Of a DNA stretch of 64,000 bases, positions 1-9,301 are shown in pieces. Source of the stretch: Rhodococcus tukisamuensis NBRC 100609 (lineage in GTDB: Bacteria; Actinomycetota; Actinomycetes; Mycobacteriales; Mycobacteriaceae); NCBI RefSeq assembly GCF_001894985.1, contig NZ_BCXG01000003.1, positions 124,001 through 188,000 of the forward strand, given 5' to 3'. A model generated the notes under the pieces. It was not told where the DNA came from, did not search any database, and worked only from the letters and a program-made list of their open reading frames with translations. How positions within the stretch are numbered: the stretch's first letter is position 1; every line of letters begins with the position of its first letter. The translations under genes were made by a program, and so were the position numbers.

Positions 1-779
1 TCACCTTCACCGGCAGCAGCGCCGTCGGCCGCAAGATCGGCGCCATCGCCGCGCAGAACCTCAAGCGTTGTTCCCTCGAGCTCGGCGGCAAGTCCGCCGC
101 GATCCTGCTCGAGGACATGGACGTCCCGGCGACCCTGCCGATGCTGGTGCTCTCGGGCCTGATGAACTCCGGCCAGGCGTGCGTCGGCCAGACCCGCATC
201 CTGGCGCCGCGCTCGCGCTACGACGAGATCGTCGAGGCCATGGCCAACTTCGTCGGCTTCCTGCCGATGGGCATGCCGGACGACCCGGCCGCGCAGCTCG
301 GCCCGATCATCACCGCCGCGCAGCGTGACAAGGTCCTCGGCTACATCGAGAAGGGCAAGGAGGAGGGCGCCCGCCTCGTCGTCGGCGGCGGCGTGCCGGC
401 CGGCTTGGAGACGGGCTACTTCGTCGAGCCGACCATCTTCGCCGACGTCGACAACTCGATGACGATCGCGCGCGAGGAGATCTTCGGACCCGTCCTGTCG
501 GTGATCGCCTACGACAGCGTCGACGAGGCCATCGCGATCGCCAACGACTCGGACTACGGCCTGGCCGGCTCGGTCTACACCACCGACATCGAGAAGGGCC
601 TCGAGGTCGCCAAGCAGGTCCGCACCGGCACCTACGGAATCAACTGGTACGCCTTCGATCCGGGCTCGCCGTTCGGCGGCTACAAGAACTCCGGCATCGG
701 CCGCGAGAACGGCCCCGAGGGACTCGACGAGTACTGCGAGCTCAAGTCCATCCTGATGCCGCCCGGCTACGGCGCCTGA
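1..779 (+). CDS. Aldehyde dehydrogenase, C-terminal part
   Basis: NAD(P)-dependent aldehyde dehydrogenase, oxidising an aldehyde to its acid. Only the last ~258 codons are present (family about 480-500 residues); the frame runs from base 3 and the start lies outside the window. Visible motifs are the cofactor-domain segment FTGSSAVGRKI, the general-base motif ELGGKS, the nucleophile motif NSGQACVGQTRI with catalytic Cys at codon 180-182, and EEIFGPVLSV near the middle of what remains. The ending, FGGYKNSGIGRENGPEGLDEY, is usual for the family. Substrate cannot be told from sequence. A perfect hairpin follows the stop. Confidence 0.93.
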   Translation, partial: TFTGSSAVGRKIGAIAAQNLKRCSLELGGKSAAILLEDMDVPATLPMLVLSGLMNSGQACVGQTRILAPRSRYDEIVEAMANFVGFLPMGMPDDPAAQLGPIITAAQRDKVLGYIEKGKEEGARLVVGGGVPAGLETGYFVEPTIFADVDNSMTIAREEIFGPVLSVIAYDSVDEAIAIANDSDYGLAGSVYTTDIEKGLEVAKQVRTGTYGINWYAFDPGSPFGGYKNSGIGRENGPEGLDEYCELKSILMPPGYGA

Positions 780-791
780 GCTTCCCGTTGA

Positions 792-844
792 ACGACGAAC
801 GCGCGGCGTGCACCTTGACCAGGTGCACGCCGCGCGTTCGTCGT
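792..844 (+). terminator. Perfect 24-bp hairpin terminator
   Basis: Arms 792-815 and 821-844 are perfectly complementary around the 5-nt loop TGACC. It begins 13 nt after the dehydrogenase stop and has no T-tract, as is common in actinobacteria. It also lies downstream of the minus-strand gene at 890-1405, so it can end both transcripts. Confidence 0.85.
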
Positions 845-889
845 ATCCGGACCGATCATCTCATCCGGACTGCGCGGGCTGCGAAAACG

Positions 890-1405
890 TCAGCTGCCGA
901 ACGGAATCGACGAACTGCCGTCGCTGCTGCCGCCGGGCAGGAGACCCACCTGCATGACCTGCGGGGAGTCGATGACCGGGTGGGTGACGTCGAGCAGGCT
1001 CACGCAGCCGCCGACCACGCCGTAGAGCCCCGCGGGAATGTCGTTGACCGTGTTGGTGACGGTCATTCCCGGCAGCGCGCCGAACAGCGACAGCACGTTG
1101 GAGACGTTCGGGTAGACCACGACGCCCGGGTCGAGCAGCTTGGTCGGGTCGGACACCACCGCCGGAACGTCCTTGGCGTTCACCACGAATGCCTGGCAGC
1201 CCGTGAGGCTCAGCAGGGTGTTCGGGTTGGTCAGCTTCATGGTGAGGCTGTTGCCCGACGACGTCGCGACGACGGTGGGCGGCGCAACGGTCGGGGCGGC
1301 TGCCGCCGTGGCGGGCATTGCCATCGCCACGGCGGCCACCGTTGCGGCGGTGACGGCGACTCCGCCACCGACCCGCGCGAGGCCCTTCCGGGTGAATGTC
1401 TGCAT
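890..1405 (-). CDS. Secreted protein of unknown function
   Basis: A 171-residue exported protein that I cannot assign to a named family. An N-terminal signal peptide (basic start, hydrophobic core of Ala/Val, ending near ATAAAAP, cleavage about residue 33) is clear. The start at 1405 is preceded by AAAGG 7-10 nt upstream; longer frames have no such site. The mature part has SLTMKLTNPN, two Cys residues, GLYGVVGGCVS and a Gly/Ser-rich tail. The same ordered elements occur in the secreted protein at 22297-22905, so the two look like distant paralogues. No membrane anchor or lipobox is seen. Confidence 0.75.
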   Translation of the reverse strand: MQTFTRKGLARVGGGVAVTAATVAAVAMAMPATAAAAPTVAPPTVVATSSGNSLTMKLTNPNTLLSLTGCQAFVVNAKDVPAVVSDPTKLLDPGVVVYPNVSNVLSLFGALPGMTVTNTVNDIPAGLYGVVGGCVSLLDVTHPVIDSPQVMQVGLLPGGSSDGSSSIPFGS

Positions 1406-1593
1406 GGGGAGACCTTTCGAGTTCTTGCTCAACGGATTCCGGCTTCGCGGCGCTACGGCCTGCGTCGTCGGAGAAGACGTGCAGAGCCTATTGCCTGCAC
1501 CGAACCCGCTCGGTCGAAATCCACGGATTTCAAGATCAAATATGGCCCGCCCGTCGCCCGGCCGGATCCGGCGCGCGCGCCTATCGTTCGGGG

Positions 1594-2571
1594 ATGAGCC
1601 TGTCTGCACCCGGGGCCGACACGACCCCGCCCGCCGCCGTGGACTCCGCCGGGGAGAGCACCCTCACCGTCCTCCTGGCCTTCGGCGCGAATCTCGCCAT
1701 CGCGATCGCGAAAACCGGTGCGGCAGCCGTCACCGGGTCGGCCTCGATGGTCGCCGAGGCCACCCACTCCTGGGCCGACACGGCCAACGAGGTGCTGCTG
1801 CTGATCGCCAACCGGCGGTCGCGACGCCCCGCCGACCGGACGCATCCGCTCGGCTTCGGCCGCGAGGCCTACGTGTGGTCGATGTTCGCCGCGCTGGGAC
1901 TGTTCGCGCTCGGGGCCGGGGTGTCCATCACGCACGGCGTGCAGGAGCTGTTCCACGCCGAACCCGCCACCGACTTCGGCGTCGCCTACACGGTCCTGGG
2001 GATCTCGTTCGTGCTGGAGGCGGTCTCGTTCCGACAGGCGTACCGGCAGATCCGCCGCGAGGCGGCCGGCGCCGACCGCGACCTGCTCGAGCACGCCCTC
2101 AAGACCTCCGACCCCACGGTGCGCGCGGTGTTCGCGGAGGACGCCGCCGCGTTGATCGGGTTGGTGATCGCGTTTGTCGGCGTCCTGCTGCACCAGCTGA
2201 CCGGCTCGCCCGTCCCGGACGCGATCGGGTCGATCGCGGTCGGCGTGCTGCTCGCGGTGATCGCGGGCATCCTGATCGACCGCAACCGCCGGTTCCTGAT
2301 CGGCGAGGAGGCGTCACCGCAGCTGCGCGCGGCGGGCCTGGCGACCCTCCTCGAACTGCCCGAGGTGGACCGGGTGACGCTGCTCCGGATGGAGTACCTC
2401 GGACCCCGGCAGGTCTACCTGGTGGCGGGGGTGGACCTGGTCGGGGACTTCGCCGAGCACACCGTCGCGGAGATCCTGCGGGACCTCGAGTCCCGGCTCG
2501 AGCGGCATGAGCACGTCCTGAAGGCGGTGCTCACCCTGTCCACGAGCGACGAACCCAGCCTGACGGCCTGA
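1594..2571 (+). CDS. Cation diffusion facilitator (CDF) metal efflux protein
   Basis: Membrane antiporter expected to export a divalent metal such as Zn or Fe in exchange for protons. The 325-residue protein has the CDF helix-2 signature ATHSWADTANE (HxxxD metal site) near residue 54 and a second acidic site, FAEDAAALIGL, in helix 5; the membrane helices lie between about 25 and 230 and a cytoplasmic C-terminal domain of ~90 residues follows. Start: ATG at 1594, 6 nt after TATCGT (1582-1587), which fits a leaderless transcript; no Shine-Dalgarno is visible. It ends 7 nt from the convergent cysE. The metal cannot be predicted. Confidence 0.85.
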   Translation: MSLSAPGADTTPPAAVDSAGESTLTVLLAFGANLAIAIAKTGAAAVTGSASMVAEATHSWADTANEVLLLIANRRSRRPADRTHPLGFGREAYVWSMFAALGLFALGAGVSITHGVQELFHAEPATDFGVAYTVLGISFVLEAVSFRQAYRQIRREAAGADRDLLEHALKTSDPTVRAVFAEDAAALIGLVIAFVGVLLHQLTGSPVPDAIGSIAVGVLLAVIAGILIDRNRRFLIGEEASPQLRAAGLATLLELPEVDRVTLLRMEYLGPRQVYLVAGVDLVGDFAEHTVAEILRDLESRLERHEHVLKAVLTLSTSDEPSLTA

Positions 2572-2578
2572 CCAGGAC

Positions 2579-3157
2579 TCAGATGTACATAGCCGGGTCG
2601 ATGTAGCTGGTCGGGTCCACCAACTGCTCGTGCTGTCTGCCGCTGCGATGACGGACGGTGGCCGGGATGCCGGTGGCGATCGAATCCACGGGGACGTCGC
2701 GGGTCACCACCGCATTCGCGCCGATCGCGCTGTCGTCCCCGACGACCACCGGACCGAGCACCTTCGCGCCGGCCCCGATGGTCACCCGGTTGCCGATGGT
2801 CGGGTGCCGCTTGGTCTTGGCCACCGACCGCCCACCGAGCGTGACGCCGTGGTAGAGCATCACGTCGTCGCCGATCTCGGCGGTCTCCCCGATCACCACA
2901 CCCATGCCGTGGTCGATGAAGAACCGCCGGCCGATCGTCGCACCGGGATGGATCTCGACGCCTGTGAGGAACCGGGTGAACTGGGCCAGCACCCGCGCCG
3001 GACCGCGCAACGCGGGCACCGCCCACATGCGGTGCGCGACCCGGTGCGCCCAGATGGCGTGCAGGCCCGAGTAGACGACCGCGTTCTCGAGGTTGCTGCG
3101 CGCGGCCGGATCGTGGCCGCGCGCGGCCTTCAGGTCCTCGCGAACCGTGCGCAGCAC
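2579..3157 (-). CDS. cysE: Serine O-acetyltransferase
   Basis: Transfers acetyl from acetyl-CoA to L-serine, giving O-acetylserine for cysteine synthesis. The ~192-residue protein is of the short bacterial (EpsC-like) type: a helical N-terminal part with [16 protein letters not shown] and [13 protein letters not shown], then a left-handed beta-helix with [23 protein letters not shown] and YHGVTLGG, which hold the catalytic His/Asp region. It lies 11 nt downstream of cysK, which makes the substrate-product pair an operon. GTG at 3157 was chosen because its N-terminus matches relatives; GTG at 3163 is an equally possible start two codons earlier. Confidence 0.92.
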   Translation of the reverse strand: MLRTVREDLKAARGHDPAARSNLENAVVYSGLHAIWAHRVAHRMWAVPALRGPARVLAQFTRFLTGVEIHPGATIGRRFFIDHGMGVVIGETAEIGDDVMLYHGVTLGGRSVAKTKRHPTIGNRVTIGAGAKVLGPVVVGDDSAIGANAVVTRDVPVDSIATGIPATVRHRSGRQHEQLVDPTSYIDPAMYI

Positions 3158-3168
3158 TCCCACGACCG

Positions 3169-4104
3169 TCAGTCCCGAATGTGTTCGAACAGCGGGGTGG
3201 AGATGTAGCGCTCGCCGAAGTCGGGCACCACCACCACGATCAGCTTCCCCGCGTTCTCCGGGCGCTTCGCCAGCTGCAGCGCACCCCACACGTTGGCGCC
3301 GGCCGAGATGCCGCCGAGGATGCCCTCGACAGTGCCGAGGTCACGCGCGGTGCGGATCGCGTCGTCGAGTTCGACGTCGATGATCTCGTCGTAGATGTCG
3401 CGGTCGAGGATGTCGGGCACGAAGTTCGCGCCGAGGCCCTGGATCTTGTGCGGGCCGGGCTGGCCGCCGGTGAGGATCGGCGAGTCGGCCGGCTCGACGC
3501 CGACGATCTGGACGCCGGGCTTGCGCTCCTTGAGGGTGCGGCCGACGCCGGTGAGGGTGCCGCCGGTCCCGATGCCCGCGACGAAGATGTCGACCTCGCC
3601 GTCGGTGTCGGCCCAGATCTCCTCGCCGGTGGTGCGCTGGTGGATCGCCGGGTTGGCCGGGTTCGCGAACTGGCGGGCCAGCACGGCGTTCGCTGTCTGC
3701 GCGACGATCTCCTCGGCCTTCTTGACCGCGCCGGCCATGCCCTCGGCGCCCGGGGTGAGGACGATCTCCGCGCCGTACGCGCGCAGCATCACCCGACGCT
3801 CGGTGGACATCGTCTCCGGCATCGTGAGGATCACCTTGTAGCCACGCGCGGCCGCGACCATGGCCAGGGCGATGCCGGTGTTACCCGACGTGCCCTCGAC
3901 GATGGTGCCGCCGGGCTTCAGCTCGCCCGCGGCCTCGGCGGCGTCGACGATCGCGACGCCGATCCGGTCCTTGACGCTGTTGGCCGGGTTGTAGAACTCG
4001 AGCTTGGCAACCACCTGGGCCTGTGCCCCGGCGGTCACCCGGTTCAGTCGCACCAGCGGGGTGCGTCCGACCAGTTCGGTGACGTTTTCGTAGATCTGAG
4101 TCAT
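3169..4104 (-). CDS. cysK: Cysteine synthase (O-acetylserine sulfhydrylase)
   Basis: PLP enzyme making L-cysteine from O-acetylserine and sulfide in the cytoplasm. The 311-residue length is usual. The PLP lysine is Lys45 in [11 protein letters not shown], the substrate loop GTSGNTG is at 71-77, and the phosphate-binding GTGGTLTG lies near the middle. The start is an ATG at 4104 preceded by AGGAC. It is the first gene of a cysK-cysE pair read away from pckG. CBS-type fusions are excluded, since no C-terminal CBS domain is present. Confidence 0.95.
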   Translation of the reverse strand: MTQIYENVTELVGRTPLVRLNRVTAGAQAQVVAKLEFYNPANSVKDRIGVAIVDAAEAAGELKPGGTIVEGTSGNTGIALAMVAAARGYKVILTMPETMSTERRVMLRAYGAEIVLTPGAEGMAGAVKKAEEIVAQTANAVLARQFANPANPAIHQRTTGEEIWADTDGEVDIFVAGIGTGGTLTGVGRTLKERKPGVQIVGVEPADSPILTGGQPGPHKIQGLGANFVPDILDRDIYDEIIDVELDDAIRTARDLGTVEGILGGISAGANVWGALQLAKRPENAGKLIVVVVPDFGERYISTPLFEHIRD

Positions 4105-4212
4105 GGCAGGTCCTCACTGACGCGGCTGCGCCGGGTCTCGCGGTCGTTGCGTGTATTGCACCACTGCCCGCGCCGACCGCTGTGCCCGGCCCGGTTTTCA
4201 GCGCCCCGAAAC

Positions 4213-4263
4213 GACCGAATGTCGCATTCGTTCAGTTGAACTGAACAAATGCGACATTCGGTC
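4213..4263. repeat. CCGAATGTCGC hairpin repeat, copy 1
   Basis: Arms 4213-4237 and 4239-4263 are complementary over 25 bp with one mismatch, making a long near-perfect palindrome. It lies downstream of pckG and upstream of cysK, both on the minus strand, so it can act as the pckG terminator. The arm sequence GACCGAATGTCGCATT recurs in altered form at 57934-57982. Confidence 0.7.
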
Positions 4264-4283
4264 ACACGGTGATGCAGGGGCGA

Positions 4284-6110
4284 CTAGCCCAGGCGGCCCT
4301 TGAGCGCCTCGAACTCGTCGCGGATGCCCGAGGGCACCTTCTCGCCGAGGAACTCGAACCACTCCTCGATCAGCGGCAGCTCCTTCTTCCACTCGTCGAC
4401 GTCGACGGCCAGCGCCTCCTCGACGTCGGCTGCGTCCACGTCGAGACCCGTCAGCTCCAGGTCCGCGGCGGTCGGGACGAAGCCGATCGGCGTGGACTGC
4501 GCGCCGCCCTTGTGCTCGATGCGGTCGATGATCCACTTGAGCACGCGGGAGTTCTCGCCGAAACCGGGCCACAGGAACCGGCCGTCGTCGCCACGACGGA
4601 ACCAGTTCACGTAGAAGATCTTCGGCAGCTTCGACGAGTCGGCGTTCTTGCCGAGGGTGATCCAGTGGTTCAGGTAGTCACCGGCGTTGTAGCCGATGAA
4701 CGGGATCATCGCCATCGGGTCACGACGCACGGTGCCGACCGCACCCTCCGCCGCGGCGGTCTGCTCGGAGGACAGCGTCGCGCCGAGGAAGGTGCCGTGC
4801 TGCCAGTCGAAGGACTCGCTGACCAGCGGGACGGTCGTCTTGCGACGACCGCCGAACAGGATCGCCGAGATCGGCACGCCCTGCGGGTCGTCCCACTCGG
4901 GGGCCAGGATCGGGCACTGCGACATCGGGGTGCAGTAGCGCGAGTTCGGGTGGGCGGCCTTCTCGCCGGACTCGGGCGTCCAGTCGTTGCCCTTCCAGTC
5001 GGTCAGGTGCTCGGGAGTGCCCTCGAGGCCCTCCCACCACACGTCGCCGTCGTCGGTCTGGCCGACGTTGGTGTACAGCGAGTTACCCGCCTCGAGCGTC
5101 TTCATCGCGTTGGGGTTCGAGCCGTAGTTGGTGCCCGGCGCGACGCCGAAGAAGCCGAACTCCGGGTTCACGGCGTAGAGGCGGCCGTCCTCACCGAAGC
5201 GCATCCACGCGATGTCGTCGCCGAGGGTCTCGGCGCGCCAGCCGGGGATGGTCGGCTGGATCATCGCGAGGTTGGTCTTGCCGCACGCGGACGGGAAGGC
5301 CGCGGCGACGTAGTACGCCTTGTCCTCGGGGGAGATCAGCTTGAGGATCAGCATGTGCTCGGCCAGCCAGCCCTCGTCGTGGGCCATGGCCGACGCGATA
5401 CGCAGCGAGTAGCACTTCTTGCCCAGGAGGGCGTTTCCGCCGTAGCCGGAGCCGAAGCTCCAGATCTCGCGGTCCTCCGGGAAGTGGGTGATGTACTTGG
5501 TGTCGTTGCACGGCCACGGCACGTCGGCCTGGCCCTCGGCGAGCGGCGCGCCCACGGAGTGCAGTGCCTTGACGAACGGCTTGTCGGTGCCGAGCTTCTC
5601 GAGCGCCGCGGTGCCCATGCGGGTCATGATGCGCATCGAGACGACGACGTACTCGGAGTCGGTGATCTCGACGCCCAGCTTCGGGTCGTCGGCGCCGAGC
5701 GGGCCCATGCAGAACGGGACCACGTACATGGTGCGGCCGCGCATGCAGCCGCGGTAGAGACCGGTCATCAGCGACCGCATCTCCGCCGGGTCCATCCAGT
5801 TGTTGGTCGGGCCGGCGTCGATCTCCTCGCGCGAGCAGATGTAGGTGCGCGACTCGACCCGGGCCACGTCCGACGGGTCGGAGTTGCCGACGAACGAGTT
5901 CGGCTTCTTCTCGTCGTTGAGCCGGGTGAACGTGCCGGCCTGCACCAGCTTGTCGGTGAGGCGGTCCCACTCCTCGTCCGAGCCGTCCGCGAAGACGACG
6001 CGGTCCGGCTGGGTGAGCTCGGCAACCTCTTGCACCCAGGCGAGCAGCTCGCCGTGCTCGGTGGGCGTGCCGTCAGTTCCGTTCAGACCTGGAATGGTCG
6101 CTGAGGTCAT
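4284..6110 (-). CDS. pckG: Phosphoenolpyruvate carboxykinase (GTP)
   Basis: Converts oxaloacetate and GTP to phosphoenolpyruvate, the entry step of gluconeogenesis, in the cytosol. The 608-residue length and the GTP-class kinase loop [12 protein letters not shown] (hyperreactive Cys276) separate it from the ATP class. Other family segments seen are [44 protein letters not shown] and [14 protein letters not shown]. The start is an ATG at 6110 with GGGAG 8-12 nt upstream; an in-frame TTG directly before it is less likely. The gene stands alone with a ~410-bp upstream region, and the repeat at 4213-4263 follows it. Confidence 0.97.
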   Translation of the reverse strand: MTSATIPGLNGTDGTPTEHGELLAWVQEVAELTQPDRVVFADGSDEEWDRLTDKLVQAGTFTRLNDEKKPNSFVGNSDPSDVARVESRTYICSREEIDAGPTNNWMDPAEMRSLMTGLYRGCMRGRTMYVVPFCMGPLGADDPKLGVEITDSEYVVVSMRIMTRMGTAALEKLGTDKPFVKALHSVGAPLAEGQADVPWPCNDTKYITHFPEDREIWSFGSGYGGNALLGKKCYSLRIASAMAHDEGWLAEHMLILKLISPEDKAYYVAAAFPSACGKTNLAMIQPTIPGWRAETLGDDIAWMRFGEDGRLYAVNPEFGFFGVAPGTNYGSNPNAMKTLEAGNSLYTNVGQTDDGDVWWEGLEGTPEHLTDWKGNDWTPESGEKAAHPNSRYCTPMSQCPILAPEWDDPQGVPISAILFGGRRKTTVPLVSESFDWQHGTFLGATLSSEQTAAAEGAVGTVRRDPMAMIPFIGYNAGDYLNHWITLGKNADSSKLPKIFYVNWFRRGDDGRFLWPGFGENSRVLKWIIDRIEHKGGAQSTPIGFVPTAADLELTGLDVDAADVEEALAVDVDEWKKELPLIEEWFEFLGEKVPSGIRDEFEALKGRLG

Positions 6111-6523
6111 CAAACTCTCCCTGGGGTGTGCCGGAATCGGATCCTCCGCGGGCGCGGCCTGGTGGCCTCGCGCGGTCGTACCGATTGCCCCCTCTCGGCG
6201 GGGTGCATCCCGCTGCTCCGTCGACGCATAGCGAAAACGGAGGACACGGGCGCCGGGTGTCCTACATAAGAGGTTAACGCCGCCTGCATCCGTACTGGCA
6301 ATCGGGTCTTGTCCGATCAGTCACAGGACCGATTCAGTGACATCCTCCTGCTGCGACGCCTGCCGCCGCAGACAAACGGACACCTCCGTCAGGCGGCCCG
6401 GGACCGACGCCCGAGGGCATCCGATCCGCGGCGGGAGGAGACCCTCCCGGCCACCTGACGAAGGTGTCCGTTACTTACCTGTCTGACGCACGCGGCGTCA
6501 GACGCTCACACGGCAGACAGGAA
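6111..6523. other. Intergenic region upstream of pckG
   Basis: 413 bp with no convincing gene. It must hold the pckG promoter; TATGCG and TATGTA on the minus strand near 6220-6270 are candidate -10 boxes. An imperfect inverted repeat AGGACAC...GTGTCCT spans 6241-6263, and GTCAC-N12-GTGAC spans 6320-6341; either could bind a regulator, but I recognise neither. The end next to 6524 holds the terminator listed separately. Confidence 0.5.
6481..6503 (-). terminator. Hairpin terminator of the secreted-protein gene
   Basis: GTCTGACGC (6481-6489) and GCGTCAGAC (6495-6503) form a perfect 9-bp stem with a 5-nt loop, about 20 nt after the stop of the minus-strand gene at 6524. Confidence 0.7.
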
Positions 6524-7264
6524 CTAGCTGCCGTTCTCGAGAACCTTGGTGATGGTGTCGCCGAGGACGTCACTGACCGAGCCGGTGGAGGAGAGCTGGC
6601 CCTCCGAGGAGCCCAGGCCGGCCCCGTCCATGCTGCCGGTGACGGCCTCGCCCGGGTTCGGGATACGGACGGTGAAGCAGGCGTTCAGGTTCGGCAGGTC
6701 GGTGCCAACGCCGACGGTGCCGCCCACCTTCGTGCCACCGCTGGTGACCTGGGTGCCGGGAGCGATGTTGGCGGGCACCTTGTAGGTGGTCTTGAGGGTG
6801 ACCGGGTTGCCGGAGTTGACGAACCAGCCGGTGCTGGTGGCCGCGTAACCGCCCCCACCCGGGGTCATGGTGACATCGGCCTCGTGCTGCCCGGTCGGGA
6901 TGCTCACGGTGTAGGCGGTGACGGTGGCCGAGACCGGCGCGCCGAACCCGGCCGGCGGGATGTCCGTGATCGAGTTGACGTACGGGTTGCCGATGGAGGT
7001 GGTGCCGACGACCGTCTTGTAGGTGACCAGCGAGCCGGCGGCGGCCTCGGTGATCTCCTCGCCTGCGGCGTTGGTGACGGTCTTGTTGTAGGTGTGGGTG
7101 ATCCAGACGGTGCTGGGATCGTTCTTGGTGGCCTGGCTCGACGAGGAGCAGGTCGCGGCGCTTGCGGCACCTGCACCAATGGTCACACCGGCGGTCACAC
7201 CGCCGGCGACGAGGGCGGCGGAGGCGGCGACGGCGGCGATGCGGCGCATCGGGGTACGAGACAT
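6524..7264 (-). CDS. Secreted DUF11-like surface protein
   Basis: A 246-residue exported protein of unknown role. Signal peptide: MSRTPMRR, a hydrophobic core and a likely cleavage after GAASAA (about residue 29). The mature part is beta-rich, with GSLVTYKTVV, ITDIPPAGFG and LKTTYKVPANIAPGTQV, resembling the Ig-like DUF11 repeats of actinobacterial surface proteins. It ends in a Ser/Gly-rich tail. The start at 7264 is set by GGAGATC upstream; an upstream in-frame ATG lacks a ribosome site. The secreted protein at 48088-48984 has a similar layout (KIDYEIPANTTF against TTYKVPANIAP). Partner or ligand unknown. Confidence 0.72.
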   Translation of the reverse strand: MSRTPMRRIAAVAASAALVAGGVTAGVTIGAGAASAATCSSSSQATKNDPSTVWITHTYNKTVTNAAGEEITEAAAGSLVTYKTVVGTTSIGNPYVNSITDIPPAGFGAPVSATVTAYTVSIPTGQHEADVTMTPGGGGYAATSTGWFVNSGNPVTLKTTYKVPANIAPGTQVTSGGTKVGGTVGVGTDLPNLNACFTVRIPNPGEAVTGSMDGAGLGSSEGQLSSTGSVSDVLGDTITKVLENGS

Positions 7265-7365
7265 GTAGATCTCCATTTCGATCATTCACATGGCGCCGGG
7301 CCCCCCGGGCACGGAACCTTCTTCGAAGTGTTAAACGAGTGACTCAAGCCACACCAGTCGTTTAT

Positions 7366-7377
7366 ACGGACGTCCGT
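7366..7377. promoter_or_regulatory. 12-bp palindrome upstream of secreted-protein gene
   Basis: ACGGACGTCCGT is a perfect palindrome about 100 bp before the ATG at 7264, and GTATAAAC just downstream of it on the minus strand could be a -10 region. It may be a regulator site; this rests only on symmetry and position. Confidence 0.3.
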
Positions 7378-7486
7378 CCCACTTCACAACGTTTCACCGA
7401 AACCCGCCGGTTAATAGTTGGCGAATTCACCCGAAACCGGGCATCTCGCCACCTGGCGTTCCCCACGGACCCCGAAAACCTGCCCC

Positions 7487-7783
7487 CTACAGCCGACCGT
7501 GATCGGTCCGTTCCCACCGCAACGAGCCGTCGGGCTGCCGGTGCGCCTGCCAGGCCGAGTACTCGCCGTCCGCCTCGACCGACGTCAGGTGATCGGCGGT
7601 CCCGTCCACGTCCAGATCCGACGCCACCAGCACCGCGTCGCCGTCCGCGTAGGCCCGAGTGTCGAGGACCCCGTCCCCGTCGAGGTCGACGGTCGGGTCG
7701 TGCAGGGCCCACGCCCCCGGATCAGTGTCGACCGGGTTCTCGCCCAACCCGTGCTCGCACAGCAACATGTCGTCCTGCATCAT
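7487..7783 (-). CDS. Small acidic DxDGDG-repeat protein (DUF6802-like)
   Basis: A 98-residue acidic protein without signal peptide. Its centre carries VDLDGDGVLDT and, 22 residues on, SDLDVDGTADH, spacing that resembles paired EF-hand or dockerin-type calcium loops. I recall this layout in actinobacterial proteins named DUF6802, but could not check it. The start is an ATG at 7783 with GGAAGG 7 nt upstream; an upstream in-frame ATG at 7801 has no ribosome site. It lies 45 nt downstream of the P-loop gene at 7829-9301 and may be its operon partner. Function unknown. Confidence 0.7.
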   Translation of the reverse strand: MMQDDMLLCEHGLGENPVDTDPGAWALHDPTVDLDGDGVLDTRAYADGDAVLVASDLDVDGTADHLTSVEADGEYSAWQAHRQPDGSLRWERTDHGRL

Positions 7784-7828
7784 CGCGGGTCCTTCCGCCA
7801 CCTGGCCCGGCCTCGTCGAAACCGGCTG

Positions 7829-9301
7829 CTAGGAGGTTGGACGCACCGCCGCCGCCGGCGGTTCCCGTCCCGCCGGCTGCCCCAGCGCGCGGTCGAGCAC
7901 CGCCAAGTCACGCTCGCAGGCCGACCGTCGCGCCGACGTCCGCTGCGCGTGCTCCCGCAGTCGCCGGTCCAGCGTGGCCAGGCGTTCGTCCGTCGACAAC
8001 ACCAGGCTGCGGTGCCCGGCCAGCACCTGACCGGCGATCCGGGCCTCGGCGTCCACCAGTTGCGCCAGGACCCGCTGTTCGAGGCCGGACCGGACCTGGG
8101 CGAGGGCATCGGTGGTCCACGACCGCAGGTGCGCGCGATCCGCGGCGAGGCCCCGTGTGCGGGCCAGCCACCACGCCGCCAGGGCGCCGACCAGCAGCGT
8201 GACGGGGATGCTGGCCAGGTCCAGGGTCGGCACCATCGACAGCGGCGCCACCAGCAGTCGGCCGAGACCCAGCCCGGCGGACGCCCCGACCGCGATCATC
8301 AACCGGTCCTCCACGCCCCGGTGTCGGGGCTGCGGCGGATCCAACGCCGGGAGGCGTCCTGCCGGGTTGTCGCCCGCGCTCGCCGGGTGGTCCGGACCCA
8401 GGACCTCCGCCGCCATCCCCCGGAGCCGCTCGGCCGTCGTCGCGTCGACCGAGTCGGCGAGTCCGACGACCTCCGTTCGCAGGTGGTCGGGGAACACCCC
8501 CGCCGCGGCCCGGTCGCCGCGATCGAGCGTGGTCCGCGCCGCGGCCCCCACCTCCCGGACCCGGCTGCCGACCTCGTGCAGCAGGTCCACCCGCGCCAAC
8601 GCCACCAGCCGGCGCAGCGACGCCGCCGCGTCGGCGCGCCCACCGTCACGGTCCGCGATCACCGCCGCACGCTGCGCCCGCAGGTCGGTCGCCGTCGCGT
8701 CGTGGTCCAGTGTCGACGCGGCGGCCCGCACCAGCTCCCGGGTCTGCTCCACCGCGACGCCGGCGCGGCGGCGCATCCACACGTCCCGCTGCGGGGCACC
8801 ACGCAGGGCTTCGAGCAGCGCCCCGCGCAATTCCGAGATCCCGGTCGAGTCGCCGTCAGGCGGCGCCGACACCGGGTGGATGGGTGCGCCGGCGAACCGG
8901 GGCGCGTGTTCGGCGAGCAGTACGGCGTCGCGGCGCAGCACCGAATCCCACCCCGCGTGGACGTCGGTCTTGGTCAAAGCGAACACCGCCCGTTCCAGAC
9001 CGTCGAGCAGTGCCAACTCCTCCCGGCCGAGCGGAGCCGCCGAGTCGAGCACCACGAGCGTGACGCCGGCCGGGCGCGTCGGGTCTCCGGTGTAGTCCGG
9101 CGCGGGTGCGTCCGGTTCCGCGTCCGCCCGCAAGCGCGCGGTCAGGGCCCCGCGACCGCTGCCGCGTGGGCCGAGCACCAGCACCGTCGGCCGGTCGACG
9201 CCGGCTGTGCCGGTCTGCAGACCCGTCAGCGCCGCCGGATTCCAGCGGCGCAGCACCTCCGCCGTGTCCCGGTCGAGTGGTTCCGCCGGCCGTTCAGACA
9301 C
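7829..9301 (-). CDS. Dynamin-like GTPase-related membrane protein (Rv0210-like position)
   Basis: A 490-residue protein with an N-terminal P-loop region: GPRGSGRG at about residues 44-51 has Arg where the Walker lysine should be, and FALTKTDVHAG resembles the G4 NKxD motif. A long helical region follows, then two hydrophobic helices near residues 335-395 and a helical tail. This layout resembles bacterial dynamin-like proteins, but the degenerate P-loop makes GTP hydrolysis doubtful. GTG at 9301 overlaps the stop of the upstream gene by 8 nt, so the pair is translationally coupled. Position between pckG and trmB and the length match what I remember of Rv0210, itself uncharacterised. Confidence 0.72.
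   Translation of the reverse strand: MSERPAEPLDRDTAEVLRRWNPAALTGLQTGTAGVDRPTVLVLGPRGSGRGALTARLRADAEPDAPAPDYTGDPTRPAGVTLVVLDSAAPLGREELALLDGLERAVFALTKTDVHAGWDSVLRRDAVLLAEHAPRFAGAPIHPVSAPPDGDSTGISELRGALLEALRGAPQRDVWMRRRAGVAVEQTRELVRAAASTLDHDATATDLRAQRAAVIADRDGGRADAAASLRRLVALARVDLLHEVGSRVREVGAAARTTLDRGDRAAAGVFPDHLRTEVVGLADSVDATTAERLRGMAAEVLGPDHPASAGDNPAGRLPALDPPQPRHRGVEDRLMIAVGASAGLGLGRLLVAPLSMVPTLDLASIPVTLLVGALAAWWLARTRGLAADRAHLRSWTTDALAQVRSGLEQRVLAQLVDAEARIAGQVLAGHRSLVLSTDERLATLDRRLREHAQRTSARRSACERDLAVLDRALGQPAGREPPAAAVRPTS

Noticed and set aside
4269-6104. A 611-codon plus-strand frame over pckG
   Set aside because: Mirror of pckG; the opposite strand has perfect PEP carboxykinase motifs and this frame has none.
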